Shown here piece after piece: positions 24,914 through 34,800 of a stretch of DNA of 58,111 nucleotides. The position numbers were made by a program, and so were the translations under genes. Source of the stretch: Klebsormidium nitens (taxonomy: Eukaryota > Streptophyta > Klebsormidiophyceae > Klebsormidiales > Klebsormidiaceae); NCBI GenBank assembly GCA_000708835.1, contig DF237509.1, forward strand, positions 1 through 58,111, in the 5' to 3' direction. Numbering within the stretch: the stretch's first letter is position 1; each line of letters opens with the position of its first letter. The notes below the pieces were generated by a model. That model did no database searches and had not been told where the DNA came from. It saw only the letters and a list, made by a program, of their open reading frames with translations.

Positions 24914-25039
24914 TATTGAACTACAAACTGAAGTCGTACGGTATGCACGTCATGCGCATCATGCTTGCTGCCATTGCTTGCGCCTGGTGGGGTCGTCACC
25001 AATCCGGCTTCTCAATGAGCCACGTCACTACTTGAACTT

Positions 25040-25310
25040 GTACCGTAGTGGCACGACCCATGCGCACCAAGAATAATTCGTAAGGCCTTGGTGCGAAATA
25101 TTCCGGAAATTATTATCACCTTGGTGCGAAAGAGCGGAAAGGAAATGAACCCAAATGAAGCCTGAATTCGCGTAGAAATGGGCTAAAATACTGTAAATTT
25201 GCCCTTGTGCGAAAAGAAAATATCCCCCCGAACCTTGGTGCGAAATCAGAAAAGCGAAAAAAACAATTTTCGTAAGAGCTTGGTGCGAATGGGTCGTGCC
25301 ACTACGGTAC
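25040..25310. mobile_element. MITE-like element B with about 32-bp terminal inverted repeats
   Basis: Bases 25040-25071 pair with 25279-25310 with a single mismatch (at 25062), and the ends read GTACCGTAGTGGCACGACCC and its complement. The element is about 271 bp and non-coding. The left flank ACTTG recurs at 25309-25313, and TA lies at both ends, so either a 5-bp or a TA target duplication is possible. Its interior carries repeated copies of TTGGTGCGAA. It lies 127 bases beyond element A, and the terminal sequences are unrelated. Confidence 0.75.
25088..25289 (+). repeat. Dispersed decamer repeats TTGGTGCGAA inside element B
   Basis: Exact copies lie at 25088-25097, 25121-25130, 25235-25244 and 25280-25289, with a degenerate copy near 25204-25214. 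The first and last are embedded in a longer match (CGTAAG, two or three bases, then CTTGGTGCGAA). Subterminal repeats of this kind are often transposase-binding sites in DNA transposons; that role is inference here. Confidence 0.75.
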
Positions 25311-25547
25311 TTGGTTGAACCTTTAACGCTTCAGTAAGAGGTCTACCTTTACCGTGCAAGCGTCCGTCCCCGCAGCTCTAGATCTAGATCCTTGAGTTCC
25401 TGGCTCAGATGATTGCCCATTCTTCCCAGCTAGACTCCGCAGAGGCGTGTTGCTGTGCTGCACAGGTACACTGCATTGATTTGAATTGAACGTTCACTTG
25501 CCCCCGTACGTGCGGAGCTGCTTGTCTGGCTGGGCGCCACAGTCAGC

Positions 25548-28500
25548 ATGGTGGTGCTGGACCGAGCAGCGGTGGAGGCAGCAGATGTTGACGGCCAGCC
25601 ATGGGGTGGTGCGCTGAAGCTGGCGCTGCCGAACCGTGGCCTGTCAGACGTGGGCGTGCTGGGGCAGTGCCACCTGCTGCAGCGCCTCGACCTGGCGCAC
25701 AACAGCATCGCCAGCGTGCAGGTGCCACCGCACAAGGGCACCGCGGGCATCGCAAGAATGAAGCGCAGCATCTGGGAACATTATAATGTAGCTGAATTGG
25801 CCCAACATTGTAATGTGGTGCCACCACTTGGGAAGCACAACTTCATTGGTCGCTGTGCATTTGCGACTTGATGCCTTGATTGCAGGCCTGCTGCACACCA
25901 TACTGTGGAGTTTTAGGCCGCTGCTGATCAGGCCCACTTGTGTGCAGGCGTTAAGCAGCTGTGCAGCCCTACGCTGGCTCAACCTGACCCACAACTCACT
26001 GACCAGCCTTGATGGTCTGCAGAGCCTGACCTCCTTGAATGTAAGCCCTGCTCCTTCATATCCCTTGCCTCATAATGTTTCCTCCCAGTCTGACAGCTGT
26101 GATGGATGTCCAGCTGGCTGCTATTTCAATGGTCGCTGATCTTGCCAGCGTGGGCGTGCAGGTGCTGAACGTGAGCCACAACACCCTCTCCAGCCTCGAC
26201 GCTGTCACCAGCCTCCACTCCTTGAACGCCCTCATCGCCAGCGGTGAGCCCCAGTAGGCCTGACAGAGAGGCCGGTGATAAGCAGGCTGCTGCTGTATGA
26301 TGAGAGGCCAGCATTGAGAGGACCTGTGAGGTGGGAACTGATTGAGGACGGTGTCCTTCCCAAAACATAGTGGGGTGCTAAGGTTGAAGACCTTGCTCCA
26401 GCAGTGGGTTTAGGACTTCCCCTCTTTGGTTGAACCCACATCGGAACAGGCGTTCCAGACAGGAGGTGACCTTCTGGCACTGGCCCACAAGATTTGTCTT
26501 TATCCGCTCATCGTGGTGACACACCTTTCCTTTTTGGCGCAGACAATGAGCTCAGCAGCCTGCCGTCGCTGGCCCACCTCAGCCGCCTCAATACGTTAGG
26601 TGAGCCCCACACCACGCCCCAAAGCTGATTATAGTCTAGTCGCAACTGTTTTCGGGCTCCCGCCGGGGAAGCTCGCAAGAGGGGCTCTCAGGGCGGCAAG
26701 GAGGGGCTTCGAATGGGGGAAGGTACGGTAGACGGGGTTGGCCAGTGCCGCTCATCTCTATTTTGATTGGCGATGAGGATGGCTAGTGGCATTGGGCGCC
26801 GTTTTCCCCCCTGCTGCTGACATTGGGTGGCGCTGTCTGGCTGCAGTGGTGTCGTCCAACCTGCTGCCGTCGTTGGGCACCGCGCTTGCCGCATGCTCGT
26901 CCCTGCTCAAGCTGTCCCTCTCCCACAATGACGTCACCTCTCTCAAGGGCGCACTCCGCGGCTGCCCCGCCCTGCAGGAACTCCGCTTCGCACACAACTC
27001 CGCCAAGGTCAGCAACTCTGACGTCGGCGGTTGCCTCTCCCCTGACGTCTTGAGATGCTTTCAGCTGCTTGGCTGGCCCCCCGCAGCTCCTGCTAAGCAG
27101 CTCCCCTCGTTTCCCGGCCTGTGGTCGCCGGTGCCTAGGCACGGGCCTGCTCCGCTTGCCTGTGCTGGCTTGACCACGATCCGATGGCATACGAAACCCG
27201 TGAAGTTTCTGCTGACGCCCTCTGTCAGTTCGTTACTTAGAGGGCCTTGAAATTGGTTCATTCCGGCCCCAAAAACTGCTCATTCTTTCTCTAGGATGCT
27301 TTCCTTTCATTGTTTGTTCTTCCGCATCCTGGGATCCCTTAGCTCGCGGCCTGTCCACTGTTGCATCGCCGACAACTGGAAACATGCGCTCTGACCTCGC
27401 CTTCGTCCTTGTGTTATTCATCTTAGTCTGATGCCTTTGTTGGCGCTACCTGGCAGACACGCAAGGCTGAGCGACCCTCTTCGCTTGCTGCTCGCAGGCG
27501 CTCCCCTCCGACCTGGCTGCGCTGAGCTCCCTGCGCATCGTGGACGCGGGCCACAACGCGGTCAGCAAGTGGCGCGGAGTGGCGCTGCTGGCGGAGCTGC
27601 CCCGGCTGCGCCAGCTCAACCTGATGGGCAACCCGCTCACCGCGCACCCAGACTACCGCACCAAGGTCAGCCCGCCCCGCCGCCACCGCCTCTAAACATG
27701 CACTGCTCCGGCCCTGGTCGCGGCCGGCGTGCATGGTGCAGAGTGACTGGAGGAACGCCCCGCTGGCGGACATGCCCTGTCGAGTGCTCGAGGTGGCGCA
27801 CAATCTTATGTAGCAGTTACCTTGTGCAGGACCGCCATTCGAGGATTGTCTTCACTGCGATGAACGCACCCTACTCTTCACTAATCCTTGCTATACGCTT
27901 ACAGTCTGGACGTGGGTGCAGGTCCTGGAGTTGGCCCCCGGTGTGAGCGTGCTCGATGGCCGCAGGGTGGACCGCGATTACGTGCAGCCGCAGGGTGAGG
28001 CGCAGCCAGACACTGGGGCGGGCGGAATGGGGGACGGGGGAGAAGACGAGCGGACGGAACATAAGGGGCGGCCTGCGGGCGGACAGGGAGATGGGACACC
28101 GCAAGAGCGTACAGCCGAAAGAAGAAGAGGTTATGAAGAAAGCGGCAAGGGCAGCGAAGCAAGTGGCGGGGGTGCGGGGACGGCGAGCAACCACGAGCGA
28201 GACACCGGCCTACGAGAGGGCCGAAGCGCAAAGGAAGCGGGGGGGGCGCGGCCAAATGGAAAACGGAAACGAGGGCCTCGCGGAGACGAGGTAGAGCCAG
28301 TGCGGTTGGCAGACGGCGACCCCACGCCGGTGAGCGGTGAAAAGGCAGGGGCGGCAGACAAGGGCGGGGCAAAGGGAGGGCCGGCGAGGCAGGGCGGGGA
28401 GGGCACGGAGAGGCGGCAGAAGAAGCGGAAAGCGGAAGGCAAGCTGTCCGCAAAGGAGACGGGCGTGGTGAAGGTCGTGCTGCACGCGGAGAAGAGCGTC

Positions 28501-28614
28501 GGGAAAGGACAGGGCAAGAAGCCGGCACGCGCGCCGCTCTTGCCTGCTGCACAGCCGCTAGGGGCGGCCCTCGACGTGGGGCTGGGCGGCGGGGGGCCGT
28601 CGTCATGGGGGTGA
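25548..28614 (+). CDS. Leucine-rich repeat protein (SDS22-like repeats) with basic tail
   Basis: Seven exons: 25548-25721, 25948-26040, 26162-26243, 26543-26599, 26847-27007, 27498-27665, 27922-28614. They give 475 residues in frame. About eight LRRs of the roughly 22-residue SDS22 type fill residues 25-245, with cores such as LQRLDLAHNSIASV, LRWLNLTHNSLTSL, LNVSHNTLSSL, LLKLSLSHNDVTSL and LRQLNLMGNPLT, then a cap-like segment (VLELAPGVSVLDGRRV). The last exon alone encodes 231 residues. It is low-complexity and rich in Gly, Lys, Glu and Arg, with nuclear-localisation-like clusters (RRQKKRKAEGK) and a GGGGPSSWG terminus. The layout resembles an uncharacterised plant LRR family that includes Arabidopsis At5g22320. 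LRRs imply protein binding; the partner and function are unknown. Confidence 0.88.
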
Positions 28615-31600
28615 CGCGCGGCAGCCGGGGGCACGAGCAGGCCGTTATTAGCACAGGCGGCCGACTGCCGCGACGTGCCGGCAGTGGGCTGCGGAGGCCC
28701 TGCGTGGCCCGCCGCACGCATTTAATAGAGGAGCTGGGAGCCAGATGCAAGCACGCCTCGCTCCAAGCGTCGTTTGCGCATACCAGGGCCAGCTCAGAAG
28801 ACGGTGGCCAAGGAGTGCATTTTGGAAAAAAACGCGGCTCTCGCTTGAACAGTGGTCAATTCGGCTGTCAGGCGCTTGGGAGATGGATTGCCGGAGCAAG
28901 TGAGCCGACTCGTTGTTTCAGTCATACAAAAAACTGCTCCTCCAGATTTCAAGCGGTCTTCCTTTGCGAACGATGTGCCGTCATGCTGTGCTGCCAACTG
29001 CTGAAGAATTTCTGTTCGGTGTTGTCGATGGGCCGACATGCTGGTCTTGCGGATGAACCTTTGTTTGAAAGGTGTCACCATAATGGCAACCAGGTTCATC
29101 GGTCGTTGATGGGCATGCGAGGCGAGTCTCCTTCTGTGATCCGTCACATGCTTGATGGAACGGGTACTTGCGTAGACACGTGAATCTCAATATCTTTGCG
29201 CTGTTGCGTTATGGCTGCTTGCAGAGCCCTAGCTGTGTTTATTTCTAAGCGCTTAGGTTTCCGCACACTCGGTTTTGCCGCAAACCAGTATCTCGATTTC
29301 GAACACGTGGCAAGGCGATATTAAAACTGTTTCGAGTAAACCTGACGGCACGAGGTGCCCGAACGTATTAAGCAAAAGCGAATGATACCACTCAAGTTCG
29401 GCGACATTGCCAACGTCTCGTGCATCTGGCAAAATCTCGAGCTAGAAATTGGATACCCTAGCTTTCGCCTTTGAACGGATGTCAGCTCTTGTTCGACAAG
29501 AAATCATTGACATCGTGTTGCCCTCGTGATATGACGACTGATTGAATTCGGTGAAGAAAGGGTGAAAACTATAAAATACTCAAAGCTAGAGAGTTGACGA
29601 CATCGAACCTGCAAAGTGAATGAAAGTTACCAGGAAAAATGCTTGGATTTAAGCGCAATGGTTGGTTGCACAATCGATCCTGGTACGCGCATCTTTCAGT
29701 GTAAAGCGGCCGTCAATTTCAACGTAGCCAAGCCGAGTCAACGGACTGCACACGCGTATGCAGTTGATCTATAAATGCAGATATCGGCACCGTACGTATG
29801 CCTGCGTTTAATGCAACATACTGCATGCGGCCGCCCTCGAAGCTGTAGCAATTAGGGCGGCTTGGGCTTAATTAGACAATTACACTCAACATGCAATCAG
29901 TTTTGCATGTACGATAGAATTTTCCCTGCGCATGCAGTGATGTATTTCAATATCATTTGGCAAGTTTGACCTCGCTAGCTAGTTCGTCAAGGATCGAATC
30001 ATACAACGTACCTGTAGTAGATACAATTAAGCAGTTGTACGTGCCGTCATGCTGCCACTTGCAGCCCCTGATATATAAGGCTAGTGGAGCCAACAGTTTG
30101 AGTGGACGCAATTCGATCGATGATCTTTCGCCCGGCCATATGCGAGATTCTGATCAGAAGATCGAGATACAAGGCATACCAGTACAATACAAGGTATGCC
30201 TTGAATCAAAAGATCACAATGCAATTGGCATGCATTGACGAAAAATCATATGGTGGCTCAATTGCATCAAAGATCTGGTTGAGTCACTGCCGCTAATGAT
30301 CCAAGTGATCAAAGGGATTTAGCTTACTTACAAACATGTGGTTGGCAAGCTTAGGATTATACACGGTTGGTACGTGCGTACAAGCTCGAACCTGTCAGAC
30401 GGTGGCTCATGCATGCACCTAATCAGTCGTGTAATTGACAGCATCTGAAGAAGCTGCCAGCACCTAATTCATAAAGTGTTCAATAAGTAAGGGAGTTTCA
30501 CCGCCAAAGAGATCAATAGGATACCCACAACAGTAAGTGTGCCATTTTGGCGGCCTCGCACTCACTGTCACCATTTTCCCATCAAAATTTTGAATCTTTA
30601 AGACTTGTTTTTTATAAGTTTAACGTGGAGGGCTGAAAGGCTGGAAAAGGAAGCTGAGTGCAATTTTTGCAAAGCCTGACGGGGAGTCGGTCCACGAAAG
30701 CCTGGAGAGGAAAGGACTCACACACTGCGCTATGCGACCGTCGATAGCAATGTTCGATCGACGGTTGGATCTGTTTGGTTCAGAGCTGCTTGACAGCCGT
30801 CGATAATTGTAACCACCGTGTACTTCCAAATAATTCAAGCTGCGGGAAACCGTCGATGAAGTCGACGTCATTTTACGGCCTCCTTGTCCTATCTATAGCC
30901 TGCCAGGCCGGAACTCGGTGCCTGGGATCGAAGTTTGCGCCAAACCTCACCGAGACTCAGAGCACTTCATTGCGCCATTGGCATTGGGTCGATTGGCTCT
31001 CATCGATCATCATTATGTGCCAGTTGGACATTGATTCAGCGCCGGCGTGCGAGGCGGCGAGGACGGAGAAAGCCAGCCACGTGCAGCACTCGTGTCACAG
31101 GCCTTGTGAGGCGAACTCGACAATCTGATTGGCTAGACGACAGTGAGGACACGATGCCTTTCTTCCAAGGTTGACAGCCTTTACCTGGGACCTCTATGTA
31201 GTAGGTCCTAGTGCATGAACCTCTTGAAAAAGCGTGCCAAGCTTGGGCTGTGCCGCTTTGTTCAGATAAGTCATCAGTTGAGCGGCAGGTATCGCCTAGG
31301 TATGTGCGCAACGTGCCGGCAGCTGTGCAGGCATAATGATGCTGCTTGACTTATCGATGCGTTGACGAAGTCTAGCCAACCAATTGACAACCGTATCATC
31401 AAAGTGATTGTTGAATTCGCATTGCGGTACGGTCATCAGCTCGTTCCAGAAAGCGGGAAGGTAGAACCGATCATGAGAAATAAGAAGGTTTGTATCTTTG
31501 CTAGCTTTGCTGCTTCGATTGGCCGACCCAGCTGCCCGGCCTCTATCAGCCTGATGGTGGAGTCCGGCAGACTTCGTTCCGCTCGTGCCAGCCCCCAATC

Positions 31601-31839
31601 AGACAGTCAGATTGAACGTTTCTCTGGAGGACTTGCCGCCCAGTCTCTAGCGGCCTTGATGGTCGCTCATTGGATTCTGCATCGGTTATCTGGCAAAAAG
31701 AACGTGTTTCTGGAGGCGGCTGCGAGTAGAGTCAGCACCTTGAGTGCATGATGAGAGTGGTGCCAGGTGTGCTCGAAGGCTTGCGGTTACCTGTGGTTCT
31801 GTTGGTGCATTGTGAGGGAAGCACGCGCGGGCCGCAACC
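28615..31839. other. Gene-free stretch between LRR gene and CNB-domain gene
   Basis: About 3.2 kb, AT-richer than its neighbours. It should include the LRR gene 3' UTR and the next promoter. The longest frames (192 codons at 28605-29183; 129 codons at 31362-31751) have no recognisable domain or supporting splice pattern. A small hairpin lies at 30170-30203. I see no RNA gene or transposon protein. Confidence 0.5.
30170..30203. repeat. Small inverted repeat (11-bp stem, 12-base loop)
   Basis: CAAGGCATACC at 30170-30180 pairs exactly with 30193-30203. It stands alone in a gene-free stretch and no function is evident. Confidence 0.7.
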
Positions 31840-34800
31840 ATGAAGGGCGGAGAGCAGGTGGCCAGCGTGCTGCGCAAGAGGTGAGCGCTCCCGCAGGGGT
31901 GCCTAGCCCCGGCATGCCCCCGGATTGCCTTATAGCCCCTCCTCAACAAAGAGAACTACACTACAGGGTGTACTCCTTTAGCCTGACCCACACTTTGTGG
32001 CGTGCACTGATATCCAGCCAGCCACGTCACCTTGCTGGTATCACAGCAGAGCCATGGGGAGCTTTCCACTCATGAATAGCTCTTCGATCTTGAACAGCTT
32101 CTGGTAAACGGATCAGCGTCGTGCATAGGTTGCAACACAATGCAATGGGCCGTGCGTATCGATGCCCTGCCCAGCTGTGCTGTCTGTGCCCCTGGCTTGC
32201 CCGCCATGCCTGCTGTGTACGGTGCAGGCCCGAGTTGCGCAGCGCCAAGGAGGTGGCCCTGGTGCACGCGGCGCTGCAGCCGCTGTCCTTCTACCAGCGC
32301 CTGCACCCCGACCCCACCGCCTGCGGGCCCGCACAGGCGCACCTCTGCCGCGCAGCGCTGCTCAGGGAACTGGAGCAAGAGGACACACGTGAGGGCGTGC
32401 AGGCCCAGTGGGGCAAGCCTTTGGGCCATGGCAGTTTGACTACACCCGCTTCTATCCTGAGTCTTTGCAGATTCGATCAGAGAGGATCACAGGGCCAGGC
32501 GGATACGGTCTGTGTAGGCACTCTTTATGCTGGTAATCTGCATATTGGCCATGTTGCAGCTGGTCTAGATCGACGTGGCCGCAAGAACAATCCAGAGTTT
32601 GCAGTGGAAGGACCCCTTCAGGGCGGCCCTCAGCCAAGGCTGTATCCAGTTCTGACAGTAGTGAGAGCGCGTGATCTTCCGCCATGCTAGACTCGTCCTT
32701 ATTACCGGTCTCCCGCTGCGTGTGCGTGTTATCTGACTGGCTTCTGTGGCTGTGGTCAGTGCACGAGGAGGGTTCCCCCGGCGTAGGCTTCTGCCTGATC
32801 CTGTCTGGGTCCCTGTCCGAGTACAAGCGCCAGTATGCCGCGCAGACCGGGGCCGGCCGCTACCTGCACAAGCTGGGGCCAGGCAGGGGCTTTGGGGAGG
32901 AGGCGCTCACACAGGCCCAGCCCAGGTAAGGCGCAGCAATTCAATCAGAGCTGGCCGCCGCGCTCAAGATAGCCCATTCGAGCATTGAGGCATGGGTAAT
33001 ACCTCGAAGCTGGCACCCATTGCGTGCTTTGTCTGCCATGTCATGGCTGTGTCAGCAGCCTCCTGTGCGTTCCCCTTGCTGACGTCTTGAGCCCCGTGCG
33101 CTTCTCAGGCTGCGCTCATCCACGCTGGTGGCGGCGGAGCCGAGCGAGCTGCTGCTGCTGCGGCGCGAGGACTACGTGGCCATGACGGCCATGGCGCAGC
33201 AGGCCCTGGCCGTCAGGTCAGCGCCACACCCACGCCCGCCCCGCCAGCTGACGGCCCCAGCTGGTACTGCCTGCACGTTTGTTGCTACACTGCGTCAACG
33301 TCGATTTGCTCTTGAAGTCGAACAATTCAGGTATGCCCTCCTTAGATAGCTTGCGCTGACAATTCCCGACACTGCCTCAGCCGGCAGCCTATGTCCGCTT
33401 CTCGTCTACCCCGTCCTTTTTCTCACCATCCTCCCGTTGCTGTGCCCAGCCCCGCCCTGCGCAGTGAGGACGACCTGCTGTGCCTGTTTGCGCTGGCGGC
33501 CACGCTGCTCTTCTTCCGCCCCGTCCCCCCCCGACCCTCCTGCAGCTGGCCCGTGCCCTGGAGCCGGCTTCCGCTGCACCGGCCCAGGCCGTCGTGGTGC
33601 AAGGCCAGCCCGGGGGGGCATTGTACGTGGTGCTGCACGGCAGCGTGGCCCCCCACCAGAGGCGGCGGGAGAGCTTGGGGAGTGTAACGGAATGGAGGAT
33701 GCAGGCCGGGGAGGCGGGACCCCCGGTGGGCGATGTGCTGCAAGCGGGGGACGCATTTGGCGAGGAGGCGCTGCTGCACGCAGACGGGTGAGGGGGGCAG
33801 GTTGTGACTTTCGGCACACCTGGAGACCAGACGGGACTTGAGGACGATAGCAGCTCAGATCTCAAGTCTTGACAGCTGGCAGGCCCCATGTTCGATAGCA
33901 CAGCTTGAGGCAGTTGGCCGTGCTTGGAGGTTGAAACCATGCAGAGGCAGGGAGCGGTGCGGACCCGACCTTCTTCACGGGGCCTCATCTGCTTGAGTTG
34001 ACCGATTCGAACGCAACACTTTGTTCTGTCTTCAACCAGCTGCGGCGCTTGACCGCCCCTTCCCTTGTGCGCCCAGGTGTTATTCGAGCACGTACGTGGC
34101 CGTGGAGGCGTGCCAGCTGGTGGCCATTCCGCGCGCCGCCTTCGACCGCGTGCTGCGCGGCTTGGGCTGCCACCTCCAGTACCAGCCAGGGCAGGTGCGC
34201 CGCACGCTCGCGCAGGCCCCGCGCAGGAGGACCTCCGCCGCAGTGCAAGGCCTTGCCACGCAGGTCAGCGGAATAAAGCGGCCGGAATTTTCACCCGTCG
34301 CTATACAGTCACTCCTTTTCTATGGGACCAGCTCAGAAAGCACGGTATGTCACGAGACGGGGCTCTCTCAACTACTAGCATTTCACATCTACAGAGCAAT
34401 AGTCCATGCGCTGCTCCATTATCTGACTATTTCTCACGAATACAATTCTTAAGACACCCCAACCTAAGTGCACAATAACCAAACGGTGGCATCCCGTTGC
34501 GTTTCTCAGATGCACGGCCTGGCCTTCTTCTCGTCCTTCTCCCCCGAGAGCGTGCGCCACCTCGCTGCGGGCTGCACGCTCGCGCACACGTACGCTGGGG
34601 ACCGCGGTGAGAGGCACATCCCCCCCTGCAGGGCCACACATTGCGAGTGTGTATGCTTGCCGGATCACGTTAGGCAATTGACAAATAAATGGTGCAGCGC
34701 GTCCGTGTAAGCTGCCGCTCATTGCTTCGCCCCTCGTCGTGCGTTTCCGATGGGAGAAACTGTGTCCAGCTGATCGAAACGCGACATTGATCTTCTTAAG

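Noticed and set aside
27899-28750. 283-codon minus-strand open frame rich in Pro, Arg and Ala
   Set aside because: It is antisense to the low-complexity tail of the LRR gene; its composition is a mirror of that tail.
31362-31751. 129-codon frame upstream of the CNB-domain gene
   Set aside because: It lacks family similarity and cannot be joined convincingly to the exon at 31840; an overlapping minus-strand frame is equally open.
32389-32759. A missing exon in the first CNB domain
   Set aside because: The direct join of 32388 to 32760 is phase-compatible and reads RELEQEDTLHEEGSPG, which already fits the domain pattern. No internal candidate preserved phase without stops.
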